Assembly (NCBI RefSeq): GCF_003459245.1
Contig: NZ_QRVG01000025.1
Location: forward strand, 1 to 30,121
DNA from: Collinsella sp. AF23-2
GTDB lineage: Bacteria > Actinomycetota > Coriobacteriia > Coriobacteriales > Coriobacteriaceae
Length of the DNA: 30,121 nucleotides
Direction of reading: 5' to 3'
Shown here: positions 15,586 to 24,077 of the stretch, piece after piece
Layout of the letters: each line of letters opens with the position of its first letter
Numbering within the stretch: the first letter of the stretch is position 1
The notes under the pieces: model-generated
Seen by the model: only the letters and a program-made list of their open reading frames with translations
The model's database searches: none
What the model was told of the DNA's origin: nothing
Translations under genes and position numbers: made by a program

Positions 15586-16071
15586 TCACTCAAATCGCAA
15601 CGCCGCGACTTGGGCCGCTTGCATCACGCGTTGGAGCGGCACGTTGTGCTCGCGGGCAAGGCGAGCACAGTCCTCGTACTCGGGTGCCGCGCGCTCGCTG
15701 CCGTCGGGCAGGGTGGCTACTTTGACGGCCACCTCGCCCCAAGGCGTCGCTACCTGCTCAAAACGACGCGGCAGGCAGACGCGTTCCATCACCTGGCGAC
15801 GAACGGCGTTGGTCGTGGTCTCCAAAAAGATAATCGTCTGTAGGCGCTCGATATCCTCGTGCGAGCAGATCACCTGCAGCTGCCAGCCGGGGCGACCTTT
15901 TTTGCAGTAGAGAGGCAGCCAGTGCACCTCGCGCGCACCTGCCTCGCGCAGGCGGTCGGCGGCATAGGCGAGTACCTCGGGCGATGCATCGTCGATGTCG
16001 CACTCCAGCTTGACGATGGTTTCGGGCGCATCGGTCTCGCGGGACAGCGGAGATGTACTTCCACGTTGCAT
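15586..16071 (-). CDS. LarC C-terminal-domain protein (LarC2-like, standalone)
   Basis: A 161-residue protein. From residue 18 it reads IVKLECDIDDASPEVLAYAAD, then LREAGAREVHWLPLYCKKGRPGWQLQVIC, LETTTNAVRRQVMERVCLPR and YEDCARLAREHNVPL. These match the C-terminal (CTP-dependent cyclometallase) part of LarC, which inserts nickel into the pincer cofactor of lactate racemase. The N-terminal LarC1 part is absent and nothing else of the lar pathway (LarA, LarB, LarE) is in the window. The Met at 16071 was taken because longer frames start in low-quality sequence; AAAGGAT lies 11 bases upstream. It is followed after 55 bp by the YfcE-like gene. Confidence 0.75.
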   Translation of the reverse strand: MQRGSTSPLSRETDAPETIVKLECDIDDASPEVLAYAADRLREAGAREVHWLPLYCKKGRPGWQLQVICSHEDIERLQTIIFLETTTNAVRRQVMERVCLPRRFEQVATPWGEVAVKVATLPDGSERAAPEYEDCARLAREHNVPLQRVMQAAQVAALRFE

Positions 16072-16455
16072 ACGGTCCGGATCCTTTCCGCACGGGCTCG
16101 TTTTGTTCACCCAAACGCTAGCACATCGGACGTGGCACAGGCGTGACTTTCGTCCGTCGCCGCCCTCGCCCCTATCCAAACATGTACATCAGCCTCCAAA
16201 CATGTAATTTTTTGCAGCTTTCGGAGGCTGACGTACACGTTTTGGAGCGGGGCCGCACACGATCAGAATTGCGCCTGCACTCCGTCCGCCATAAAGTTCG
16301 CTGCACTCAACAATTTTGGACTTTCTACGCAGTTCATCGGCTAAAAAATTACCCTCGGCATACTTACCTGCTGCACGATGTTACTCTAGTTGCATTTGGC
16401 TAACTAATCGGCTGCCGAGGACCCCGCCCGGCACCGTTACGGCATCGGAGGTTTC
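16072..16455. other. Divergent intergenic region with a strong imperfect hairpin
   Basis: No gene is supported. It separates the LarC2-like gene (minus) from the ABC exporter (plus). On the minus strand TGCTAGCGT (about 16117-16125) is a possible extended -10 for the LarC2-like unit. The main feature is the hairpin at 16176-16245. Confidence 0.55.
16176..16245. repeat. Imperfect 25-bp inverted repeat
   Basis: 16176-16200 pairs with 16220-16245. The core TGTACATCAGCCTCC faces GGAGGCTGACGTACA. Nearly all differences are C for T, so G-U pairs could keep the stem in one RNA strand. CCAAACATGTA is also directly repeated (16176 and 16196). The 19-base loop contains TTTTTT. It could be an RNA switch, an operator or a dispersed palindrome. 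Confidence 0.6.
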
Positions 16456-19400
16456 ATGTTCGAGAAGCGGCTCTTCTCCCTGGTTCCGCAGGCAACGCCC
16501 TACATTATGGCAAGCGTCCTGTTTAAGTGGATCGCGCTCATGGCAAACATCACGGTGATGTGGATGCTTGCGCGCATCTTGGGCGGCATCGTCACGAACG
16601 GTCTTTCCGCCGCGCTCGCCGTCGATGCCCTCGCACAGGCGGCCTTGCCGCTCGCCGCCGCCATCATCGTGCGCGCCGCCTCCATCTACCTGGCCCAACG
16701 CGCCGGCGACAAGGCCGCGTTCGAGGCCGTCCGCCGCGTGCGCTCGCTCGTCTACGATAAGCTCACCGCACTCGGCCCCTCCTACACCGAGACCGTCCCC
16801 ACCGCCGAGGCCGTCCAGACCAGCGTCGAGGGCGCCACGCAACTCCAGGTGTACTTTGGCGGTTACCTGCCGCAGCTCTTCTTTGCCGGCTTGGCACCCA
16901 TCACGCTGTTTGTACTGCTCGTGGGCCAGGCGGGTCTTCCCGCCGCGCTGCTGCTCGCCTGCGTTCCGGTCATTCCCGTCTCCATCATGATGGTCATGCG
17001 CAACGCCAAAAAGATTGGTTCCGAGTACTGGGGCAGCTACGTCGACCTGGGCGGCATGTTCCTGGAGGCCGTGCAGGGTCTCACCACCCTTAAGGTCTAC
17101 CAGGCCGATCGCAGCTGGCACGAGCGCATCAACGCCGAGTCCGAGCGTTTCCGCACAGCGACCATGCGCCTGCTGGTGATGCAACTGCGCTCCATTTGCG
17201 TTATGGACCTGGTCGTCTATATGGGCGCCGCGCTCGGCATTATCGTAGCCGCGCTGCAGCTCGCCACGGGCAAGATCGGCTTTGAGGCTGCCTTCCTCAT
17301 CGTCTTTCTGTCGCAGGAGTTCTTTTTGCCCATGCGCCGCCTGGGATCGCTGTTCCACACGGCCATGAACGGCATGGCCGCCTCGCGCCGCATGTTTGGC
17401 ATTTTGGATACGCCCGAGCCCGAGCGCGGCGATGTTGAGCTTGACGGTCGCGGCGATATCGAGCTCGCGGGCGTGAGCTATGCATACGGCGACCGCACGG
17501 TGCTGGACAGCGCCAGCGCGACCATTGCGCACGGCTCGCTCGTGGCACTCGTGGGCGAAAGCGGCGGCGGCAAGTCCACGCTTGCGGGGATCATCGCAGG
17601 CCGAAAGGATGCCTACCGTGGCAGCGTTCGCATCGGCGGCGTCGAGCTGCGCGACGCCACGGCCGCCTCACTCATGCGCGCCGTCACCCTGGTGCCCACC
17701 AACGGCTACCTGTTTGCCGGCACCCTGCGCGACAACCTGCTGCTCGCCCAGCCCAACGCCACCGATACCGAGCTTTTGCGCGCGCTCGACCGCACGCGCG
17801 TGGCGGCCTTTGTGCAGGCCAACGGCGGGCTCGACATGGTGATTAACGAGGGCGGTACCAACCTTTCGGGCGGCCAGCGCCAGCGCGTGTGCATGGCCCG
17901 CGCCCTGCTGCACGACTCGCCGATCTATGTGTTTGACGAGGCGACGAGCAATGTGGACGCCGCAAGCGAAGCCGCAATCGGCGAGGTCATCGCGTCGCTC
18001 GCCGGCGAGCACACTGTAATTGTGGTGGCACATCGCCTGTCGACAATCGTGGACGCCGACCAGATCCTGGTGCTGGAGCGTGGCCGTATTGCCGAGCACG
18101 GAACTCACGGCGAGCTCTTGGCCACCGCGGGCGCCTATGCGCGCATGTGGAACAGCCAGGAGCAGCTCTCGGCATATGCGTATGCGGAGGGTGATGCCGA
18201 GGATGCCGGCGCGGTTGAGACTGTTGACGGCAGCGCCGCCTGCACCGATAGCTTCAACGGTGCCGGCTCGTCTTCCGCCGCCGCGGCGCCTGACTCCGGC
18301 CGCGCCCGTCGCTCGGCGCCGTCCATCATGTGGCGCATGATGGGGCTCGTCCGACCGCTTGCCGGCTGGCTTGTGCTAGCCGTCGCGCTGGGCAGCATTG
18401 GCATGCTCACCGCCGCGTTCGTGCCGGCCTTTGGCGCCCTCGGCCTTATGGCCGCGCTGGGCCGCAACGCCCTGGGCCTTGGTCTTGTCGCGGCATGCGT
18501 GGCCTGCGCCGCCTGCGGCATCGCACGCGGGCCGCTCCATTACGGCGAGCAGCTCTGCAACCACTACATCGCGTTTCGCCTGCTCGCGCACATCCGCGAC
18601 TTGGTCTTTGGTGCCCTGCGCCAACTGGCGCCCGCCAAGCTCGAGAGCCGCGGCAAGGGCGATCTCGTGAGCCTGGTCACCTCGGACATCGAGCTGCTCG
18701 AGGTCTTCTACGCGCACACCATCTCGCCCATTGCCATCGCTCTGGTCTGCACCGTTGTGTTTGAGGGCTTTTTGCTGGTCGTAAGCCCCGAGCTCGCGGG
18801 CATCGCGCTCGTGGCCTACGCAGTCCTGGGCGTGCTGCTGCCCCTGACCTCGGCCAAGGCATGCGGCACCACCGGCCGCCAGAGCCGCGAGGGCGCCGGT
18901 AAGCTGGGTGCCTTTGTGCTCGACAGTCTACGCGGCGCATCCGAGACTATCCAGTTTGCCGGTGGCGCCGATCGCAGCCGTGCCCTGGGCAAGCTGACCG
19001 AGCGAGTCGGCGCCGTGGACGCGCGCCTCAAGCGCCGCCAAGCGGCCAGCGAGGCCGTAGCCGATGCGCTTATTCTTGCGGCCAATCTGGTGATGCTCGG
19101 ACGTGCGCTGCAGCTGGTGGCTGCGGGAACGATTAACTTTGCCGCAGCGTTTGTCGCCGTCTTTACCTTTGTGTCGTCGTTTGGCTCGGTGATGGCCGTG
19201 AGCCGCCTGGGTGCCTCACTGCAGGAGACGCTCGCCTCGGGCGCACGCGTGCTCGATTTGCTCGACGAGCAGCCCCAGTGCGCCGAGGTCGCCGACGGAC
19301 AGGACGTTGAGTTTGCCGGCGCCGCAGCCGAGCATGTGAGCTTTAGCTATGCGGGCGGCGTGGACGCGGGCGGTGCGGGCGCCACAGGGCAGGTCGCGAA

Positions 19401-20022
19401 CGACACCGCCACGAGTCTCATCCTCGACGATGTGACCTGCACTTTTGCGCCCGGCACCATGACCTGCATCATGGGGCGCTCGGGCTCGGGCAAGTCGACG
19501 CTGCTTAAGCTGCTCATGCGTTTTTGGGACCCCGCAGCTGGCACCATCACGGTGAGCGGCGTCGATGCCCGCCACATCAACACGGCGAGCCTACGCAGCC
19601 ACGAGGCCTATATGACCCAGGACACACATCTGTTCTGCGGCACCGTACGCGAGAATCTGCTGGTTGCGCACGCCAGCGCCACCGATGCCGAGCTGCTCGA
19701 CGCTTGCCGCTCCGCTTCGCTTACCGCCCTCATCGACCGCCTGCCGCAGGGTCTCGACACGCCCGTCGCCGAGCTGGGCGACTCGCTCTCGGGCGGCGAG
19801 CGCCAGCGCATCGGCCTTGCGCGCATCTTCCTCAACGACGCGCCTTTCATCTTGCTCGACGAGCCCACCAGCGCGCTCGATGCCCTCAACGAGGCGTCCG
19901 TGATGCAGGCGATCGACGAGCTCAAGCGCCGCGGCAAGACCATCGTGCTCGTAAGCCATCGCGCCAGCACCTGCGCCTTTGCCGATTGCTCGCTTTCGGT
20001 CGAGCACGGGAGGCTGAGCTAA
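16456..20022 (+). CDS. Fused double ABC exporter (CydDC-like, two TMD-NBD halves)
   Basis: An 1188-residue protein made of two complete half-exporters. Half one has membrane helices at about residues 14-300, Walker A GESGGGKST at about 366, signature NLSGGQRQR at about 470, Walker B YVFDEATSNVD and switch VVAHRLST. A disordered Ala/Ser-rich linker (about 575-620) joins half two: helices about 636-930, Walker A GRSGSGKST at about 1007, signature SLSGGERQR, Walker B FILLDEPTSALD and switch VSHRAST. Both ATP sites look intact. Organisation is that of CydD and CydC (thiol export, cytochrome bd assembly), normally two genes; the true substrate is unknown. GGAGG lies 5 bases before the ATG. Its stop overlaps the start of the ygbA-like gene (TAATG). 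Confidence 0.85.
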   Translation: MFEKRLFSLVPQATPYIMASVLFKWIALMANITVMWMLARILGGIVTNGLSAALAVDALAQAALPLAAAIIVRAASIYLAQRAGDKAAFEAVRRVRSLVYDKLTALGPSYTETVPTAEAVQTSVEGATQLQVYFGGYLPQLFFAGLAPITLFVLLVGQAGLPAALLLACVPVIPVSIMMVMRNAKKIGSEYWGSYVDLGGMFLEAVQGLTTLKVYQADRSWHERINAESERFRTATMRLLVMQLRSICVMDLVVYMGAALGIIVAALQLATGKIGFEAAFLIVFLSQEFFLPMRRLGSLFHTAMNGMAASRRMFGILDTPEPERGDVELDGRGDIELAGVSYAYGDRTVLDSASATIAHGSLVALVGESGGGKSTLAGIIAGRKDAYRGSVRIGGVELRDATAASLMRAVTLVPTNGYLFAGTLRDNLLLAQPNATDTELLRALDRTRVAAFVQANGGLDMVINEGGTNLSGGQRQRVCMARALLHDSPIYVFDEATSNVDAASEAAIGEVIASLAGEHTVIVVAHRLSTIVDADQILVLERGRIAEHGTHGELLATAGAYARMWNSQEQLSAYAYAEGDAEDAGAVETVDGSAACTDSFNGAGSSSAAAAPDSGRARRSAPSIMWRMMGLVRPLAGWLVLAVALGSIGMLTAAFVPAFGALGLMAALGRNALGLGLVAACVACAACGIARGPLHYGEQLCNHYIAFRLLAHIRDLVFGALRQLAPAKLESRGKGDLVSLVTSDIELLEVFYAHTISPIAIALVCTVVFEGFLLVVSPELAGIALVAYAVLGVLLPLTSAKACGTTGRQSREGAGKLGAFVLDSLRGASETIQFAGGADRSRALGKLTERVGAVDARLKRRQAASEAVADALILAANLVMLGRALQLVAAGTINFAAAFVAVFTFVSSFGSVMAVSRLGASLQETLASGARVLDLLDEQPQCAEVADGQDVEFAGAAAEHVSFSYAGGVDAGGAGATGQVANDTATSLILDDVTCTFAPGTMTCIMGRSGSGKSTLLKLLMRFWDPAAGTITVSGVDARHINTASLRSHEAYMTQDTHLFCGTVRENLLVAHASATDAELLDACRSASLTALIDRLPQGLDTPVAELGDSLSGGERQRIGLARIFLNDAPFILLDEPTSALDALNEASVMQAIDELKRRGKTIVLVSHRASTCAFADCSLSVEHGRLS

Positions 20023-20441
20023 TGGCGCGCCCGGTCGACACGCCGGAGCTGGCGCGCAAACGTGCACGCGAGGCCCAGATGGTGTCGCAGATGATTGCAC
20101 TGTGGTGCCGCGGGCATCATGGCGGCGGGAATGCGGTCGAACAGGCTGGCGACGATGAGTCCGTGCGCGTGAAGCTCGGCCTTCGGACCATTACGCTCTG
20201 CCCCGAATGCGCCGAGCTGCAGAAATACGCCATCGCGCGCATTGAGCACTGCCCGCACATGGGCACCAAGACATTTTGCTCGGCCTGTCCTTCGCATTGC
20301 TACCGGCCTGCCATGCGCGAGAAGATCCGCGAGGTCATGCGCTGGTCGGGACCGCGTATGATCCGCTATCGCCCCATCACCGCCGTGAGACACGCGATGG
20401 TAACGGTGCAGGCCAAACGCGCGGCGACACGAAGCAAGTAA
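20022..20441 (+). CDS. ygbA: YgbA-like protein (nitrous-oxide-stimulated promoter family)
   Basis: A 139-residue Cys-rich protein. The characteristic second half reads TLCPECAELQKYAIARIEHC, then PHMGTKTFCSACPSHCY and PAMREKIREVMRWSGPRMI. The Cys motifs CPEC, C...H and CSACPSHC look like a zinc or iron-sulfur site. In enterobacteria the relative is controlled by the NO-sensing repressor NsrR; its biochemical role is not established as far as I know. The ATG overlaps the stop of the exporter gene, so the two are made together, suggesting a joint role in nitrosative or redox stress (inference). Confidence 0.82.
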   Translation: MARPVDTPELARKRAREAQMVSQMIALWCRGHHGGGNAVEQAGDDESVRVKLGLRTITLCPECAELQKYAIARIEHCPHMGTKTFCSACPSHCYRPAMREKIREVMRWSGPRMIRYRPITAVRHAMVTVQAKRAATRSK

Positions 20442-20561
20442 TCGCCGGCGCCGGCACGCGCCGCGCAGCCTTTCCAATCGATTTCGAGCTCCGGCGTGCA
20501 CGGCGTGTTGAGAGCTGCACCATTACAATGGAGCGAATTCGCCAAATGCAAAGGAGTCGCC

Positions 20562-21473
20562 ATGCCCGTCTGCCCGCTGGTCGATTGCCACACCCACACC
20601 TCGTTCTCGGACGGACATGCCTCGTTTGAGGAAAACGTCCGCGCCGCTGCTGCGGCAGGCTGCCGCGTCATGGTCTCGACCGACCACCTCGCCCTGCCTG
20701 CCAGTATGGATGCTAACTGCGAGGTGCAGGTCGTCGAGGGCGACCTGCCGACGCATCGTCTGGCCTTTGAGGACGCCCGCAGGCTTGCCGCGCAAATCGC
20801 GCCGGAGCTCGAGCTTATCTATGGCTTTGAATGCGATTGGTACGAGGGCTGCGAACCCTTGGTTGAGCGCTGGTCCCAGGGCGCCGTGGTGCGCTTGGGC
20901 AGCGTGCATTGGATTGGCGACCCGGGCGATATCATGGCCGGCGCCGCGGGCACGGCGGGAACGGAGAGCGTCGCTCGTCCCGATACGCCCGATTCGCTTT
21001 GTGGCTGGATCGACGACGATACCAACCTGCATGTTTGGGAAAACTTAGGCGTACGCGGCGTATGGGAACACTACGTCGACGACTGGTGCCGTGCTTGCGA
21101 AAGCTCGCTTAACTTTGATGTGATGGCTCACCCCGACCTAGTCATGCGCTTTTCGAAGGAAGGCTTTGCGCCCGACTTTGACCCCGCGCCGTTTTGGCAG
21201 CAGATGGCCGAGTGCGCGCACGATACGGGTCGCCGCGTTGAGGTCTCGACGGCTGCACCGCGCAAGGGCCTTGACGACTACTATCCCGCAACCGACCTTT
21301 TGCGCTGTTTTGCCCATGCCGAGGTGCCCATTACCTTTGGCTCAGACGCGCACCGCGCCTGCGATATTTGTTGGAACATCCGCGAGGCCCAGGCCCACGC
21401 CTACGACTGCGGCTACCGGGCCTTCGATATCCCCCACCCCACCGGCGAATGGGAATCCACGCCCCTCGCCTAA
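20562..21473 (+). CDS. hisK: PHP-family histidinol-phosphatase-like protein
   Basis: A 303-residue PHP-domain phosphoesterase. Metal ligands are visible in DCHTHTSFSDG, MVSTDHLAL, YGFECDWYEG, RLGSVHWIGD, DVMAHPDLV and ITFGSDAHR, the normal PHP set. The Met at 20562 follows AAGGAG by 5 bases; the frame extends upstream to 20496 without such a site. HisK/HisJ enzymes remove phosphate from L-histidinol phosphate. No bifunctional HisB or HisN is present in the his operon, which ends convergently only 27 bp away, so this is the obvious source of that step. TACAAT at 20524-20529 may be its -10. Another phosphate ester could still be the substrate. Confidence 0.83.
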   Translation: MPVCPLVDCHTHTSFSDGHASFEENVRAAAAAGCRVMVSTDHLALPASMDANCEVQVVEGDLPTHRLAFEDARRLAAQIAPELELIYGFECDWYEGCEPLVERWSQGAVVRLGSVHWIGDPGDIMAGAAGTAGTESVARPDTPDSLCGWIDDDTNLHVWENLGVRGVWEHYVDDWCRACESSLNFDVMAHPDLVMRFSKEGFAPDFDPAPFWQQMAECAHDTGRRVEVSTAAPRKGLDDYYPATDLLRCFAHAEVPITFGSDAHRACDICWNIREAQAHAYDCGYRAFDIPHPTGEWESTPLA

Positions 21474-21500
21474 CTGGTCGTTTTAGAACGTCCCCAATGA

Positions 21501-21818
21501 CTAGTGGCGGCGGGCGTTGAGTTCGCCGGCCAGTTCGTCGAGGGTGATGCCATAACGCTCAAGGGTTACGAGCAGGTGGTAGACCAGGTCGCCGGCCTCG
21601 TAGCGGATGTGGTCGTGATCGTTATCTTTGCAGGCCATGATGACCTCGCTCGCCTCCTCGGCAAGCTTCTTGAGCAGCTCGTCCTCGACTTCGGTCAGCA
21701 GACGGGCGGTGTAGCTCTCCTGTGGCGACGCATCGCGACGACCGTGAATCACCTCGGCCAGTCCCGTCAGCGTCTCGCCGATGTTTCCCGGCTGCACGTT
21801 AGCTGTTCTGACTCCCAT
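21501..21818 (-). CDS. hisE: Phosphoribosyl-ATP pyrophosphatase
   Basis: A 105-residue all-alpha pyrophosphohydrolase, second step of histidine synthesis. Recognisable are IGETLTGLAEVIHGRR, SYTARLLTEVEDELLKKLAEE, ASEVIMACKDND and YEAGDLVYHLLVTLE with the acidic metal-binding residues. GAGAGG precedes the ATG. It is the last gene of the his operon, 15 bp after the small unknown gene. Confidence 0.95.
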   Translation of the reverse strand: MGVRTANVQPGNIGETLTGLAEVIHGRRDASPQESYTARLLTEVEDELLKKLAEEASEVIMACKDNDHDHIRYEAGDLVYHLLVTLERYGITLDELAGELNARRH

Positions 21819-21833
21819 GGTTATTTCCTCTCG

Positions 21834-22061
21834 TTACTGCAGCGTAAAGTAAGTACCGGTCTCATCGAACCGAGGCTTTGCGCCCTTTTTCTCAAAGAAC
21901 TCGACGATGACGGCATGGGCCTCGTCGAGCCTTTCCTTCTCGGCCTCGAGCCAAAGCGACTGCTCCCCGCAGGCATCAGTCAGGTGCACGCGGCATGGCA
22001 CGCCCGCGCGGAGGAGCTCGGTGTTGCAGTCGGCGACCTCGAACGGCGTCACGACTTTCAT
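21834..22061 (-). CDS. Small protein of unknown function between hisI and hisE
   Basis: A 75-residue protein starting [20 protein letters not shown] with a central [17 protein letters not shown] and a charged helical second half ([20 protein letters not shown]). Its ATG overlaps the hisI stop (ATGA), so it is translated with the pathway. I do not recognise an enzyme fold. Two cysteines (in ADCN and DACG) are notable. The size and position argue for an accessory or regulatory role in histidine synthesis, but this is unproven. Confidence 0.75.
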   Translation of the reverse strand: MKVVTPFEVADCNTELLRAGVPCRVHLTDACGEQSLWLEAEKERLDEAHAVIVEFFEKKGAKPRFDETGTYFTLQ

Positions 22062-22399
22062 CGCACTCCCCCTTCCACGCGCTTAAAGAAGCAGGTACGG
22101 TTGCCGGTATGGCAGGCCGGGCCCGGCGAGTCCACCTTGACCAGCAGCGTATCGCTATCGCAGTCGGCCCAGAGCTCCTTGACCTCTTGCATGTTGCCAC
22201 TCGTCGCGCCCTTGTTCCAGAGCTCCTGACGGCTGCGACTCCAAAACCACGTAGTCCCGGTCTTGAGCGTCAGCCCCACCGACTCCTCGTTCATCCAAGC
22301 AACCATAAGCACCTCACCGGTGTCATGCTGCTGAACCACGCAAGGAATCAGCCCGCGGGCGTCGTATTTAAGCTCGGTAGCATTTATTACCTCAGTCAT
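22058..22399 (-). CDS. hisI: Phosphoribosyl-AMP cyclohydrolase
   Basis: A 113-residue enzyme for the third step, opening the adenine ring. Motifs are [48 protein letters not shown] and [12 protein letters not shown], with Asp/Cys metal ligands. Two adjacent ATG codons exist; the second (22399) is 5 bases after GGGAG and is preferred over 22402. It starts 148 bp after hisF across a palindromic element. Confidence 0.95.
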   Translation of the reverse strand: MTEVINATELKYDARGLIPCVVQQHDTGEVLMVAWMNEESVGLTLKTGTTWFWSRSRQELWNKGATSGNMQEVKELWADCDSDTLLVKVDSPGPACHTGNRTCFFKRVEGGVR

Positions 22400-22433
22400 C
22401 ATTTCTCCCAAGTAACAAACGAAATCCCACAGG

Positions 22434-22546
22434 TCGGCGAGGGTTGTCCAGGTGCCGCAGGTTGCCGCGAAAGAGGAGCGACGCGTACTTTGGTACGCGA
22501 GCGACGGTTTGAGCGGCAAGATGCGGTGCCTGGGCAAGCCGCAGCA
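22434..22546. repeat. Nested palindrome between hisF and hisI
   Basis: Arms 22448-22468 and 22513-22533 match at 17 of 21 bases (starting CCAGGTGCCGCAG). Inside them CGCGTAC (22482-22488) pairs perfectly with 22493-22499 around TTTG. There is no T run, so it is not an obvious terminator. It breaks an otherwise tightly packed operon and looks like an inserted extragenic palindrome. Confidence 0.65.
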
Positions 22547-23329
22547 CTAGAAGTCCAGCCTCACAGGGATGCCTTGGCTGGCCATATACTCCTTCACCTG
22601 GCGAATGCTGAACGTCCCAAAGTGAAAGACGCTGGCCGCCAGCACGGCATCAGCCTCGCCCTCGATCACGCCCTCGGCAAAATGTTCGAGCGTGCCCACG
22701 CCGCCGCTCGCAATCACCGGAATCGGCACCGCGCGCGCCACGGCGCGGGTGAGCGCCAGGTCAAAGCCAGCCTTGGTGCCGTCGCGGTCCATGCTGGTCA
22801 GCAGGATCTCGCCGGCGCCGCGGCGAGCCGCCTCCTCGGCCCACGCCACCGCGTCGATGCCCGTGGCGTTGCGGCCTCCCGCGGTAAAGACCTCCCACTT
22901 GTCGGCACCGGATGCGCCGGGCAAACCAACGCGCTTGGCATCGATCGCCACGACCACGGCCTGGCTGCCAAACGCCGCGGCAGCCTGGCTGATCAGCGAC
23001 GGGTCACGCACGGCGGCAGAGTTGAGCGACACCTTATCGGCACCGGCGGCAACCATGGTCCGCATGCCCGCCAAGTCGCGGAAACCGCCACCCACGGTAT
23101 AGGGAATAGCGAGCTCCTCGGCCGCATGCGCCGCCATCTCGATAGTCGTCGCACGGTTGTCGCTCGTGGCGGTAATGTCCAGGAAGACGACCTCGTCCGC
23201 ACCCTCGCGGTCATAGGCACGCGCCAGCTCCACCGGATCACCCGCATCGCGTAAGCTCACAAAGTTGACGCCCTTGACCACACGGCCGTCCTTGACGTCC
23301 AGGCAGGGAATCACACGTTTGGTAAGCAT
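22547..23329 (-). CDS. hisF: Imidazole glycerol phosphate synthase, cyclase subunit
   Basis: A 260-residue (beta/alpha)8 barrel using ammonia from HisH to form IGP and AICAR. Catalytic Asp11 lies in [15 protein letters not shown]; the second catalytic Asp is in [10 protein letters not shown]. Phosphate sites include VGGGFRD and [18 protein letters not shown] precedes the ATG. The hisA frame as it stands runs 92 bp into this gene. Confidence 0.97.
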   Translation of the reverse strand: MLTKRVIPCLDVKDGRVVKGVNFVSLRDAGDPVELARAYDREGADEVVFLDITATSDNRATTIEMAAHAAEELAIPYTVGGGFRDLAGMRTMVAAGADKVSLNSAAVRDPSLISQAAAAFGSQAVVVAIDAKRVGLPGASGADKWEVFTAGGRNATGIDAVAWAEEAARRGAGEILLTSMDRDGTKAGFDLALTRAVARAVPIPVIASGGVGTLEHFAEGVIEGEADAVLAASVFHFGTFSIRQVKEYMASQGIPVRLDF

Positions 23330-24077
23330 GGACTACTCCTCCCCCTCGGGCGGCGGCCAGCGCCTGTACCAGCGTAAAGTTGCCCTCGTAGAGCGCGCGA
23401 CCGGTAATAGCACCTTCAATCGCGCCCTCACCCACTGCGGCCAGCGCACGGATGTCGTCGAGCGTCGAGATGCCACCCGATGCCACGACGGGAAAGCCCG
23501 CGACCTCGGCCACATGGCGATACGCCGCCACATCGATGCCCGTCTGCATGCCGTCACGCGCGATGTCGGTGTAGACCAGGTGCTTAAAACCCAGCTCGGT
23601 GAGCTGTGCCACGGCATCGTCGAGTGCCACGCCCGCGCCATCACGCCAGCCGTTCACCTTGACCTGGCCGTCGTATGCGGCAATGTCGGCCACCAACAGC
23701 TCGCCAAAACCTTTGGCTGCCACCTCGGCAAAACCCGGCTCGGTCACCAGCACGGTGCCCAGCGCAATGCGGCGCGCACCGTAGCCGGCCAACTCGTCGA
23801 TGCGCGCGAGCGAGCGGACGCCGCCGCCCACGTCCACGGACAGACCGTTGACGCCGCAGATGGCCTTAATCGCCGCCGAGTTGGCAGCGCATGTGTCCTC
23901 GTCCTCGCCAAAGGCAGCGGACAGGTCGACGACGTGCACCCAGCTTGCGCCCTGCTCGGCAAACGAGCGAGCAACGGCCACGGGGTCGTCGGAATATACC
24001 TTGCAGCGGCTGCGGTCGCCACGCTCCAGGCGCACGACCTTGCCGCCGATCAGATCGATTGCGGGAAACAGGATCAT
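23238..24077 (-). CDS. hisA: ProFAR isomerase, with an apparently read-through C terminus
   Basis: A (beta/alpha)8 barrel isomerase, 279 residues as written against a usual 240-250. Catalytic Asp8 is in [14 protein letters not shown], the second Asp in [19 protein letters not shown] and VVASGGIST are the phosphate sites. The barrel ends near ALAAARG. After this the frame adds about 34 residues of Cys/Gly-rich sequence that is simply hisF read in another frame. Removing one base from the five-C run at 23341-23345 would end the protein as ARGEE with TAG at 23333-23335, just before hisF. A sequencing error, a recent indel or slippage could explain it. Its ATG overlaps the hisH stop (ATGA). Confidence 0.9.
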   Translation of the reverse strand: MILFPAIDLIGGKVVRLERGDRSRCKVYSDDPVAVARSFAEQGASWVHVVDLSAAFGEDEDTCAANSAAIKAICGVNGLSVDVGGGVRSLARIDELAGYGARRIALGTVLVTEPGFAEVAAKGFGELLVADIAAYDGQVKVNGWRDGAGVALDDAVAQLTELGFKHLVYTDIARDGMQTGIDVAAYRHVAEVAGFPVVASGGISTLDDIRALAAVGEGAIEGAITGRALYEGNFTLVQALAAARGGGVVHAYQTCDSLPGRQGRPCGQGRQLCELTRCG

